From an uncultured Actinotalea sp. (GTDB taxonomy: Bacteria > Actinomycetota > Actinomycetes > Actinomycetales > Cellulomonadaceae): DNA of 13,280 nt. The translations under genes and the position numbers were made by a program. The notes below the pieces were generated by a model that was given only the letters and a program-made list of their open reading frames with translations, was not told the DNA's origin and ran no database searches. Position 1 is the first letter of the stretch; every line of letters starts with the position of its first letter. The DNA lies in contig NZ_CAMPHH010000072.1 of NCBI RefSeq assembly GCF_946885855.1, positions 1-13,280 of the forward strand, written 5' to 3'. Shown in pieces: positions 1-6,715 of the stretch.

Positions 1-3000
1 GCGTCGTCGTCCGCACCGGGTGGCACGCCGGGCGCCGGACCGGCGCCGGCGGAGTCGCCGCTGACGCCCGTCGCCGTCCCGGAGCCCTCGCCCGAGGAGC
101 TGGTCGACGCCGCGCTGGACCGCTGGCGCGCCGCACTCACCGTCCGGGCGGGGGACTCCGCCCTGCTGGACGTGGACCGGCTGGGCGACGCCCGCCTCGA
201 CCTGTCGACGGCGCACCCCTCCGGGATCGCCCAGCTCTTCGCGGGCCGCGAGACCCGGCTCTCCAACCTCGTGCGCGACGGCGGCGCGCTGGTCGCCGCG
301 CGCCGCAGCGCCCGCGCCGTCGTCGCCCGGGCCGACGACCACGCCCAGCGCTACGGCCTCGCCTCGGCCTTCCTGGCCATCGGGGTCGCGACCTGGACGG
401 AACCGGTCGAGCCGACCGGCTCGACCGGGTCACCAGGCCGGGCGAAGCCCACTGGGCCTCCGGGGGCTGCCGCACCCCGCTCCGGCACGGCACCGGCCGA
501 CGACGTCGCGGCCCTCGCCTCGGCGCTGCAGGCGCCCGCGCGTGCCGGTGACGGTGCAGGCGACCCGGCCGCGGGGGGAGGTGGCGGCACGGCCGATGAC
601 GGCCGGGGGGCGCAGGCCGTGACCGAGCGGACCGTCCGGACCGTTCGGGCGCCGGTGCTGCTCCGCCCCGTCGCGGTCCGTCCGCGCGGTCGCGGGGAGA
701 GCGACTTCGACCTCACGCTCGAGCCGTCCCTCGAGGTCAACCCGCTGCTCGCCACCGCGCTGCGGCGCCGGGGCGCCCTGCTGGACCCGCACGCGCTCGC
801 CCGGGGCGCGTTCGCCGAGAGCGGGTTCGACCCTCGTGCCGCACTCGACCGCCTCCGTGCTCTCGGGGCGGCGGTGCTCGAGGGCTTCCGGCTGGACGAC
901 CGGCTCCTCGTGGGGACGTTCGTGCACCCCGAGCAGGTCCTCGTCGGGGACCTGGACGCCCTGCGCGACGGCGCCGCCGGGCACGAGCTCGTGCGGGCGC
1001 TCGCAGGGGACCCGACCGCCCGGGCGGCGCTGGAGCATCCGCTGCCGCAGCCGTTGCCCGGCGACCGGCCCCTCGAGCAGGAGCGGGGTGTCGGGGACCT
1101 CGACCCGGCGCAGGTCCGTGCCCTGGACGCCCTGGCCGCGGGCCACCACCTGCTGCTCGACGCCCCGCCGGGCAGCGACGTCGCGGGCACCCTCGCCGCC
1201 GTCGTCGCGGACGCGGCCGCCACGGGTCGGACGGTGCTCTACGTGGCCGGGCACCGGCGTGCCGGGCAGGCGCTGGTGGAGCGGCTGGCCGCGCTCGGGC
1301 TCGACGAGCTCGTCCTCGACGTCGGCCCGGACTCCGGCTGGCGTCAGCAGGCCGCCTCCCGCCTGCTCGCCGCCATGACCGTGCAGCCCGTCGCGGTCCC
1401 CGAGGAGCAGGTCGCCGTCGTGCAGCGCGAGCTGCTCGACCGGCGCCGGCGGCTCGCCGGCTACATCGAGGGCCTGCACCGCACGCGCGCCCCGTGGGAC
1501 GCGTCCGCCTACGACGCCCTCCAGGCGCTCGCCCGGCTGACCTCGGCCCGACCTGGTCCGCAGACGACCGTGCGACTGTCCGCGGCCGTGACCCAGTCGC
1601 TCACCCCGGAGCGGCGCGCCCAGGCGTCCGCGGACCTCGTGCGCGTGGCCGCGCTCGGGGCGTTCTCCGCCGCGACGCGCTCCGGCGCCTGGTACGGCGC
1701 GGACCTCGTCACGCCCGAGCGGGCCCGCGAGGCCCTGCGCCGCGTCGAGGAGCTCCTGGACGGCGTGCTGCCACGGGTGACCGCCGAGGCGGAGCGGGTC
1801 GCCGAGGCCACCGGGCTCGTCCCCGCGCAGTCGCCCGCGCAGTGGTCCGAGCAGCTGACCATGCTCGCGGAGGTCCGGCGGGCTCTCGACGTCTTCCAGC
1901 CGATCGTCTTCGAGCGGTCCGCGGCGGACCTCGTCGCGGCGACGGCGACCTCGGCGTGGCGGGCGGAGCGCGGGATCGAGATGACCGGCATGGTGCGCCG
2001 GCGGCTGCGCAAGCAGGCCAAGGACCTGCTGCGGCCCGGTCGCCCCGTGGAGGACCTGCACGGGGCCCTCGTCCACGTGCAGCAGCAGCGCGAGGTGTGG
2101 CAGGCGCACTGCCCGGCCGGCGGCTGGCCGCGGGTGCCCGGCGGGCTCGCCGGGATCGAGGACGAGAACGCCGCGCTCGCGGAGCACCTCGACGCCCTCA
2201 GCGCGACCCTGGGGCTGACCGGGGACGCGCACCTGAGCCGGCTGTCCTGGGCTGGCCTGGCCGGTCGCCTGCAGCGGCTGCGCAACGACCAGGTGGCCCT
2301 CGAGGTGCTCCCGGAGCGCACGGCGCTCCTGCGCAACCTCGGCAAGCAGGGCCTGGGTCCGCTCGTGGAAGACCTGGAGGACCGCCAGGTCGGCGTCGGC
2401 CTCGTGGCGGCCGAGCTGGACCTCGCGTGGTGGACGAGCGTCTTCGAGGAGATCCTCCGGCAGGACCCGGCGCTCGCCGGGTACGACGGGACCGCGCTGG
2501 CCCGGCTCGTCGCCGAGTTCCGGACGCTGGACCGGCGCCACCTGCGCGACCGGGCGCTCCTCGGTCTCGCGGAGGCCCGCGAGCTGCTGCGGGCGCGTCT
2601 GCGGGGGGCCGACGAGGAGGCGCAGGGCCTGTTCGCGGAGCTCGTCGAGCACCGCTTCAGCGGGCTGCGCACCGCGGTCGAGCGCTACCCGCGCGTCGTC
2701 CGGCACCTGCGGCCCTGCCTCGTGGCCTCACCGATGCTGGTGCCGCAGCTCCTCCCCGCCGAACGCACCGAGGACCTCGTCGTCCTCGACGCAGCCGGTC
2801 ACCTGCCGCTCGAGGCGGTCGTCCCCGCGCTCGCGCGGGGCCGGCAGGTCCTCGTGGTGGGTGACACCCGCTCCGCGAGCGGGACGGCGCTGCCCGCCCT
2901 CGCCGACGTGCTGCCCACGCTCGCGCTGCACGCCGACGCGTCCCGGCGCGACCCGTACCTCACCGCCTTCCTCGCCGAGCACGGCTATGCCGACCGCCTC

Positions 3001-4359
3001 ACCGCGACGCCGCTGCCCGCGACGCAGGCGCTGCTCCGTCTCGACGTCGTCGAGGGCGTCGGGATGCCGAACGCGCAGGGCGCCGTGGAGTCGACGCAGG
3101 CCGAGGTCGACCACGTGCTCGAGCTCGTCACGGAGCACGCGCTCACCCGGCCGGAGGAGTCCCTCGCCGTCGTGACCGCCTCGCCCGTGCACGCGGCGCG
3201 CGTGCGGGACGCCGTCATGGCCGAGGTACGCCAGAACCCGGCCCTGGAGACGTTCTTCCGGGTCGAGCGGCCCGAGCCGTTCGTCGTCGTGGAGGTCGGC
3301 GCGACCCAGGGGCTGTCCCGGGACGCCGTCGTGCTGTCGGTCGGCTTCGGCCGCACGCCCCACGGCAGGGTCCTGCACCGCTTCGGCGCGCTGAGCGAGC
3401 CGGGCGGGGACGGCCGGCTCCTCGAGGCCCTCGGGGCCACCCGCCACCGGCTCTCGCTCGTGGCCTGCTTCGGCGCGGACGACCTCGACGCCGAGCGACT
3501 GCGGGCGCCCGGTGCGCTCCTGCTCCGTGACCTGCTGCGGCTCGCCGCCGAGCGCACCGGTGCGCCGGGCGAGCCTCCGCGCACCGCGCCGGACGGCGGC
3601 GCCGAGCCCGACCGCCTCGTGCTCGACCTCGCCGAGCGGCTGTGGCGCCGCGGGCTCCCGGTCGAGCTCGACCACGGGGTGCCGGGTGGTGCGCACCTGC
3701 CGCTCGTCGTCGGTCACCCGGACGTCCCGGACGAGTGGCTCGTCGCGGTCCTCACCGACGACGACGACTACGTGGGCGAGCCGAGCGTGCGCGTGCGCGA
3801 CCGGCAGGTCGCCGAGCGCCTCGAGCGCCTGGGCTGGACCGTCGCGCAGGTCTGGTCCGCCGCGGTCTTCCTCGACCCGACCGGCGAGGCCGACGCGATC
3901 GCGCAGGCCGCCGCGGAGGCGGCGCGGCGCCGCGTCGTCGTGCGCGCGTCCCGCCCGGTCCTCCAGGTGCCCGAGCGCGGGGTCGAGGACGACGGCGACG
4001 ACACCCCGGTCGACGGGCCCCCCGGTGACGCGGGGGAGCCGGCGCCCGCCGACGCGACGCCGACGGCGCCCGGGGAGGCCGGCACGCAGCCTGCGACGGA
4101 CGACGCCGTCGACACCGGCGTGGCGGTCGTCAGCGCGGTGCCCGTGCCGCGCGGCCCGCGGCCGCTCGTCGAGCGCGGACTGCCGGTCAACGCCTACAGC
4201 GACGACGAGCTCGACGAGCTCGTCGCGTGGATCCTCGCCGACGCGCGCCCGCGCGACGACGAGGAGCTCGCCGCGGCGCTGCGCGAGGAGCTGGGCGCCA
4301 CCCGCCGGGGTGCGCGGCTGGACGCCGTCGTCGCCGCGGCCGTGCGCCGCGCCCGCTGA
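1..4359 (+). CDS. SF1 helicase-like / AAA family protein with C-terminal nuclease-like domain, 5' truncated, probable pseudoenzyme
   Basis: The reading frame is open from base 1, so the start lies upstream; 1452 residues are visible. It begins with a Pro/Ala/Ser-rich segment, then an N-terminal domain (about 97-390, and again 640-960 after a low-complexity insertion) resembling the DUF4011-type domain of large actinobacterial helicase-like proteins. The UPF1-like SF1 core follows, but its motifs are altered. Walker A (1159-1191) reads DAPPGSDVAGT and has no GKT lysine. Walker B (2776-2793) reads LVVLDA instead of an acidic DE pair. The motif III region (2860-2886) reads GDTRSASG instead of GDxxQLPP. 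Motif V (3301-3351) has TQGLSRDAV, and motif VI (3415-3465) has LGATRHR instead of ITRAR. The C-terminal domain (about 3616-3900) resembles the DUF559/MTES_1575 nuclease fold but lacks the usual acidic pair. An acidic linker and a conserved-looking helical tail (4195-4356) end the protein. The family call is firm; loss of activity is inferred from the missing residues. Confidence 0.85.
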   Translation, partial: ASSSAPGGTPGAGPAPAESPLTPVAVPEPSPEELVDAALDRWRAALTVRAGDSALLDVDRLGDARLDLSTAHPSGIAQLFAGRETRLSNLVRDGGALVAARRSARAVVARADDHAQRYGLASAFLAIGVATWTEPVEPTGSTGSPGRAKPTGPPGAAAPRSGTAPADDVAALASALQAPARAGDGAGDPAAGGGGGTADDGRGAQAVTERTVRTVRAPVLLRPVAVRPRGRGESDFDLTLEPSLEVNPLLATALRRRGALLDPHALARGAFAESGFDPRAALDRLRALGAAVLEGFRLDDRLLVGTFVHPEQVLVGDLDALRDGAAGHELVRALAGDPTARAALEHPLPQPLPGDRPLEQERGVGDLDPAQVRALDALAAGHHLLLDAPPGSDVAGTLAAVVADAAATGRTVLYVAGHRRAGQALVERLAALGLDELVLDVGPDSGWRQQAASRLLAAMTVQPVAVPEEQVAVVQRELLDRRRRLAGYIEGLHRTRAPWDASAYDALQALARLTSARPGPQTTVRLSAAVTQSLTPERRAQASADLVRVAALGAFSAATRSGAWYGADLVTPERAREALRRVEELLDGVLPRVTAEAERVAEATGLVPAQSPAQWSEQLTMLAEVRRALDVFQPIVFERSAADLVAATATSAWRAERGIEMTGMVRRRLRKQAKDLLRPGRPVEDLHGALVHVQQQREVWQAHCPAGGWPRVPGGLAGIEDENAALAEHLDALSATLGLTGDAHLSRLSWAGLAGRLQRLRNDQVALEVLPERTALLRNLGKQGLGPLVEDLEDRQVGVGLVAAELDLAWWTSVFEEILRQDPALAGYDGTALARLVAEFRTLDRRHLRDRALLGLAEARELLRARLRGADEEAQGLFAELVEHRFSGLRTAVERYPRVVRHLRPCLVASPMLVPQLLPAERTEDLVVLDAAGHLPLEAVVPALARGRQVLVVGDTRSASGTALPALADVLPTLALHADASRRDPYLTAFLAEHGYADRLTATPLPATQALLRLDVVEGVGMPNAQGAVESTQAEVDHVLELVTEHALTRPEESLAVVTASPVHAARVRDAVMAEVRQNPALETFFRVERPEPFVVVEVGATQGLSRDAVVLSVGFGRTPHGRVLHRFGALSEPGGDGRLLEALGATRHRLSLVACFGADDLDAERLRAPGALLLRDLLRLAAERTGAPGEPPRTAPDGGAEPDRLVLDLAERLWRRGLPVELDHGVPGGAHLPLVVGHPDVPDEWLVAVLTDDDDYVGEPSVRVRDRQVAERLERLGWTVAQVWSAAVFLDPTGEADAIAQAAAEAARRRVVVRASRPVLQVPERGVEDDGDDTPVDGPPGDAGEPAPADATPTAPGEAGTQPATDDAVDTGVAVVSAVPVPRGPRPLVERGLPVNAYSDDELDELVAWILADARPRDDEELAAALREELGATRRGARLDAVVAAAVRRAR
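403..428. repeat. Perfect 11-bp inverted repeat inside the helicase-like gene
   Basis: The arms CCGGTCGAGCC (403-413) and GGCTCGACCGG (418-428) are exact reverse complements separated by 4 nt. The repeat sits where the conserved N-terminal domain gives way to a Gly/Pro/Ala-rich stretch of about 80 residues (about 400-640) that looks like an insertion. It encodes part of EPVEPTGSTGSPG. Confidence 0.7.
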
Positions 4360-4439
4360 ACCGCGACCACGCTGCGCGAGCCGGGACGCCCCGGACCACC
4401 GGGTCGCGTCGTGGGCCGGGCACCGGGGACCATGGAGCC

Positions 4440-4751
4440 GTGAGCGAGCACAGCACGGGCCCCGCCGCCGAGGGCCGCCGACGGCGCGGCTACCGGCGCG
4501 CCGTCGGCGGAGGCGCGCCGCCGGGCACTGCGAGCACTGCGGGCACTGGGAGCACTGCGGGGAACGTGGGCACTGCGGGCACTGCGGGCACTGCGGGGAA
4601 CGTGGGCACTGCGGGGAACGTGGGCACCGGCGCGTCCGGCGTGCCCCCTGCGTGGAGCCGCAGCCGCGACGACACCGACGAGGGCTGGGGCGACCGGCCC
4701 GCGCCCGACGACGACGAGCGCATCCTCCGGGAGGTGCCGCCCCACTGGTGA
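4440..4751 (+). CDS. Small hypothetical protein with Gly-Thr-Ala repeat tract and acidic C-terminus ending PPHW
   Basis: The frame encodes 103 residues from GTG at 4440, 80 nt after the helicase-like gene and in the same direction. The N-terminus is short and basic (RRRRGYRRAV). The middle is a 36-residue Gly/Thr/Ala/Ser/Asn/Val tract encoded by 9-nt repeats. The acidic tail has DDTDEGWGD, then DDDERILREVPPHW at the very end. My recollection is that an acidic tail with EGWG and a terminal PPHW recurs in small uncharacterised actinobacterial proteins; this is unverified. There are no membrane segments or cysteines. No Shine-Dalgarno sequence is well placed. GACCAT lies 6 nt before the start, which would fit a leaderless transcript. 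The function is unknown; the tail is the most gene-like part and the repeat tract is probably disordered. Confidence 0.65.
   Translation: MSEHSTGPAAEGRRRRGYRRAVGGGAPPGTASTAGTGSTAGNVGTAGTAGTAGNVGTAGNVGTGASGVPPAWSRSRDDTDEGWGDRPAPDDDERILREVPPHW
4524..4631 (+). repeat. In-frame 9-nt tandem repeat tract (12 units)
   Basis: Twelve consecutive 9-nt units are present. The two main forms are GGCACTGCG (Gly-Thr-Ala) and GGGAACGTG (Gly-Asn-Val), with variants such as AGCACTGCG and GGCACTGGG. The order near the 3' end, with alternating and tripled units, suggests slippage or unequal exchange of 9- and 18-nt blocks. All units keep the reading frame of the 103-residue protein. Confidence 0.85.
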
Positions 4752-4811
4752 GGACGCGCGAGGGTCCGGCCGCTGGAGGGCCACGGTTCGGGTACCGGGG
4801 CGGCCCGGCGC

Positions 4812-5216
4812 TCAGGGCCCCTGGCGTGCGGCGAGCAGGTCGCGGATCTCCTGCAGGAGCAGGACGTCCTCGGCCGGGGCCGGCGGCTCCGGCTCCTCGC
4901 CGGCCTTGCGGCGCTTCGCGAGCGTGTTCATCGGCAGGACGATGAGGAAGTAGACCACCGCCGCGATGATGAGGAAGTTGAGCACGGCCCCGACGATGAG
5001 GCCGAAGGAGATGACCGGGGCGTCGGCCCCGCTGCCCAGGGGCACGGTCCACGTCCCGGACAGGTCGCTGCTCCCGCCGATCGCCGCGATGAGCGGGTTG
5101 ACGAGGCCGTCGACCACCGAGCCGACCAGCGCCGTGAACGCGGTGCCGATGACGACCGCGACGGCGAGCTCGATGACGTTGCCCCGCATGATGAAGTCCT
5201 TGAAGCCCTGCAGCAT
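4812..5216 (-). CDS. mscL: Large-conductance mechanosensitive channel MscL
   Basis: This 134-residue protein matches the usual MscL length and layout. The N-terminal amphipathic helix carries the canonical MLQGFKDFIMRGNVIELAVA start. TM1 spans about residues 15-38 with the VVIGTAFTALVGSVVDGLVNP pore-lining pattern. A periplasmic loop is at about 45-68, TM2 (FGLIVGAVLNFLIIAAVVYF) at about 71-96, then a basic turn (KRRK, 101-104) and a C-terminal helix (about 116-131) of the bundle type. MscL is a homopentameric inner-membrane valve that releases solutes on hypo-osmotic shock. The ATG at 5216 is chosen because it gives the family N-terminus and has a purine-rich ribosome site 6 nt upstream. It is the last of three minus-strand genes, 136 nt downstream of the SAF gene, and probably has its own promoter. 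Confidence 0.97.
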   Translation of the reverse strand: MLQGFKDFIMRGNVIELAVAVVIGTAFTALVGSVVDGLVNPLIAAIGGSSDLSGTWTVPLGSGADAPVISFGLIVGAVLNFLIIAAVVYFLIVLPMNTLAKRRKAGEEPEPPAPAEDVLLLQEIRDLLAARQGP

Positions 5217-5222
5217 CAGACG

Positions 5223-5232
5223 TCCTCTCCTC
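5223..5232 (-). promoter_or_regulatory. Ribosome binding site of mscL
   Basis: Read on the minus strand this is AGGAGAGGA-like, 6 nt before the ATG at 5216. It is one of only two clear Shine-Dalgarno sites before annotated starts in the window, and it fixes the start. Confidence 0.7.
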
Positions 5233-5266
5233 GGCGGGGCGCCCGTCTGATCGCGGGCGCGGCAGC

Positions 5267-5272
5267 ACCCTA
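5267..5272 (-). promoter_or_regulatory. Possible -10 element for mscL
   Basis: The minus strand reads TAGGGT, which fits the actinobacterial TAnnnT consensus. It would place transcription start near 5260 and give a leader of about 44 nt carrying the ribosome site. No convincing -35 hexamer is visible. Confidence 0.35.
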
Positions 5273-5352
5273 GCGGCCCGCACCGCCACCCCGGGAACGG
5301 AACGCCCCGGCGGGCCCGTGCGCGGACGGTCGTCCTGGTCACCCGTCGAGCG

Positions 5353-6066
5353 TCACCCGACGAGGACCGCGCCCAGGTCGGCCCAGCCGACGACGGCCGC
5401 GAGACGGCGGCCGTCGTCGGGCGGCACCGCGACGACGGTGAGCACCGCGGCCGTCCCGGACCCGCCGCCCAGGCCCAAGGGGCCCGCGTCCTCGTTCACC
5501 GCGGCGCGGTCGAGCACGAGGGCCTCGCGCGCGACGACGTCGGCCGCCACGACCTCCGAGCCGTCCTCCGCCGCGGCGGCGGTGACGAGGTCGACCCGGT
5601 CGCCCGGCCGCAGGAGCCCGGTCACCGCGGGGTCGGCGAGCCGCACCGCGACGACGACGGTCCCCGGCGGGGGCTCGACGGCGAAGCGGTCGCCGACCAG
5701 CACCTCCTCGACGACCGGCAGGCCCACGGGGAGCGGGACCAGCGGAGCCCGTCCCAGGACCGGCTCGACCGAGGTCGCCCGGCCGGTCGGTGCGCTCGCG
5801 GGATCGACCCGGGCGACGCGCAGCATCGTCGCGTCGAGCGGCGTGCCCGCAGCCACCTGCGTCGTCGTGACGACGACCGGGACGGTCACCGGCGGGGCGG
5901 GTGCCACGACCCGGACGACCACGAGGGCGAGCGCCGCCAGGCCGGCCACGCCCAGCAGCCGTCGAGCGCGCCACAGCGCCACGCGGAACCGGGCCGCCGG
6001 CGGGTCGACCGGCGCGGGCCCGAGCCGGGGTGACACGGGGAGATCCAGCGGGTCGGTGGAGGTCAC
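5353..6066 (-). CDS. SAF-domain membrane protein, CpaB/RcpC-like
   Basis: The 237-residue protein has a cytoplasmic N-terminus rich in Pro and Arg (1-35), one membrane helix at about 36-54 (LLGVAGLAALALVVVRVV), and an extracytoplasmic SAF domain at about 61-125 with TTQVAAGTPLDATML. A CpaB-type C-terminal part follows, with PAVTGLLRPGDRVDLV (about 150-165) and a VLTVVAVPPDDGRRLAAVVGWADLG ending typical of RcpC/CpaB proteins. CpaB proteins belong to Flp/Tad pilus assembly, but no pilus gene is present here, so the role is unknown. The GTG at 6066 is the first available start; no Shine-Dalgarno is seen, while CACCGT lies exactly 6 nt before it, suggesting a leaderless message. It lies 121 nt downstream of ruc and 136 nt upstream of mscL, all in the same direction. 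Confidence 0.85.
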   Translation of the reverse strand: MTSTDPLDLPVSPRLGPAPVDPPAARFRVALWRARRLLGVAGLAALALVVVRVVAPAPPVTVPVVVTTTQVAAGTPLDATMLRVARVDPASAPTGRATSVEPVLGRAPLVPLPVGLPVVEEVLVGDRFAVEPPPGTVVVAVRLADPAVTGLLRPGDRVDLVTAAAAEDGSEVVAADVVAREALVLDRAAVNEDAGPLGLGGGSGTAAVLTVVAVPPDDGRRLAAVVGWADLGAVLVG

Positions 6067-6164
6067 GCCGCCACGGTGCCGGGCGTGCGGTCCCTCAGGT
6101 GCGTTGCGGCCGGCCCCGGTGTGGACGCCGCCGTCGGCGGGCCGGCTGGGGACGGCGGTCGACG

Positions 6165-6180
6165 GTCCGGCACGCCGGAC
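6165..6180 (-). terminator. Small hairpin just downstream of ruc
   Basis: The stem GTCCGG/CCGGAC encloses a 4-nt loop and starts 7 nt after the ruc stop on the minus strand. No T tract follows, and a 6-bp stem is common in DNA this GC-rich, so its role as a terminator is weak inference. Confidence 0.25.
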
Positions 6181-6187
6181 GGACGGC

Positions 6188-6559
6188 TCAGCTCGCGGCC
6201 GCTGGCGCCTTCGCGGCCGAGGGCGTCCCGCTGGAGGAGGTCGAGGAGGTGCCGGACGACGCGCCCGAGCCGCCCGAGCCCGACGCGCCGGAGCCCCCGG
6301 ACGACGCGGACCCGCCGGACGACGAAGAGCTTCCGGAGGACGCGGTGTCGCCGGACGAGGACGAGGCCGACGAGGTCGAGGAGGGGCGGGAGTCGGTGCG
6401 GTAGAACCCGGAGCCCTTGAAGACGACGCCCACGGAGCCGAACAGCTTGCGCAGGCGCCCCTCGCACTGGGGGCACTTCGTCAGGGCGTCGTCGGAGAAC
6501 GACTGCTGGGCGTCGAAGCGGTGGTCGCACGCGGTGCACGCGTAGCTGTAGGTCGGCAC
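6188..6559 (-). CDS. ruc: FmdB-type zinc-ribbon protein, Ruc family redox-regulated chaperone
   Basis: The 123-residue protein starts MPTYSYACTACDHRF and has a four-cysteine zinc ribbon: C8, C11, C29 and C32 (CxxC...CPQC). A conserved core through GVVFKGSGFYRTD (44-56) follows, then a 67-residue tail (57-123) made almost only of Ser, Gly, Ala and Thr. This layout matches Rv0991c (Ruc) of M. tuberculosis, a chaperone with a disordered C-terminus that is activated when its zinc cysteines are oxidised and that works with the Hsp70 system. The GTG at 6559 is set by the family N-terminus and by a GGAGGA ribosome site. A CIRCE operator overlaps the predicted transcription start, matching the reported co-regulation of Rv0991c with chaperone genes. 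Function is inferred from family and context; domain and start are seen directly. Confidence 0.93.
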   Translation of the reverse strand: MPTYSYACTACDHRFDAQQSFSDDALTKCPQCEGRLRKLFGSVGVVFKGSGFYRTDSRPSSTSSASSSSGDTASSGSSSSSGGSASSGGSGASGSGGSGASSGTSSTSSSGTPSAAKAPAAAS

Positions 6560-6563
6560 GGTG

Positions 6564-6569
6564 TCCTCC
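6564..6569 (-). promoter_or_regulatory. Ribosome binding site of ruc
   Basis: The minus strand reads GGAGGA, 4 nt before the GTG at 6559. It confirms the start that gives the conserved MPTYSYxC N-terminus. Confidence 0.8.
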
Positions 6570-6576
6570 AGGTCTC

Positions 6577-6604
6577 GTCCCGGGCGGGCGCCGTCGCCCG
6601 GGAC
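6577..6604 (-). promoter_or_regulatory. Strong hairpin in the predicted 5' leader of ruc
   Basis: GTCCCGGGCG (6577-6586) and CGCCCGGGAC (6595-6604) form a perfect 10-bp stem with an 8-nt loop. In the ruc transcript it would lie between the CIRCE-covered start site and the ribosome site, ending 7 nt before the Shine-Dalgarno. It could modulate mRNA stability or translation, or be a by-product of GC-rich sequence. Confidence 0.55.
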
Positions 6605-6626
6605 CGCCGTCGTCGGGCCCCCGGAC

Positions 6627-6651
6627 TGGCACTCCGCCCTCTCGAGTGCCA
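6627..6651. promoter_or_regulatory. CIRCE operator (HrcA binding site)
   Basis: The sequence TGGCACTC-N9-GAGTGCCA has perfect 8-bp arms and exactly the 9-nt spacer of CIRCE (consensus TTAGCACTC-N9-GAGTGCTAA). It begins immediately after the minus-strand -10 element TACCAT, so it covers the predicted ruc start site, the normal position for HrcA repression. It ends 65 nt upstream of the acylase start codon and is less likely to control that gene. Confidence 0.9.
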
Positions 6652-6657
6652 ATGGTA
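6652..6657 (-). promoter_or_regulatory. -10 element of the ruc promoter
   Basis: The minus strand reads TACCAT (TAnnnT), directly abutting the CIRCE arm. Transcription start would fall near 6645, giving a leader of about 85 nt with the hairpin and ribosome site. No strong -35 is visible. Confidence 0.6.
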
Positions 6658-6703
6658 CGGCGTGCCCGCGGGTCGGCCCAGCCCGGCGGTGAGGGCGCCC
6701 GGG

Positions 6704-6709
6704 TACCCT
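6704..6709 (+). promoter_or_regulatory. -10 element for a leaderless acylase transcript
   Basis: TACCCT lies exactly 6 nt before the GTG at 6716. With no Shine-Dalgarno present, this is the typical arrangement of an actinobacterial leaderless promoter in which the first base of the start codon is the transcription start. Confidence 0.6.
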
Positions 6710-6715
6710 CGGGCC

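Noticed and set aside
430..4190. Several long minus-strand ORFs opposite the helicase-like gene
   Set aside because: Their compositions are Arg/Gly/Ala-rich with no recognisable domains, while the plus frame holds the helicase-fold motifs throughout.
4524..4631. CRISPR-like array
   Set aside because: The units are 9 nt, contiguous and in frame, with no spacers.
4490..4723. Minus-strand ORF with Val-Pro-Ala-Val-Pro-Thr-Phe-Pro repeats, elastin-like
   Set aside because: It is the antisense reading of the 9-nt repeat tract. The plus strand gives a more gene-like acidic tail and lies in line with the upstream gene.
4752..4811. Terminator between the small repeat protein and mscL
   Set aside because: Only interrupted stems (bulged CCGGCCGC/GCGGCCCGG) are present and no clean hairpin or T tract could be supported.
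6188..6404. Acidic plus-strand ORF rich in Glu, Asp and Pro
   Set aside because: It is the opposite strand of the Ser/Gly-rich tail of Ruc; the zinc-ribbon domain and ribosome site fix the minus strand as coding.
5318..6715. Long plus-strand open frame running into the acylase from 5318
   Set aside because: It covers the SAF and ruc genes antisense and reads as Arg/Ser/Thr/Pro low-complexity. The true acylase N-terminus with its signal-type helix starts at 6716 behind a TACCCT element.
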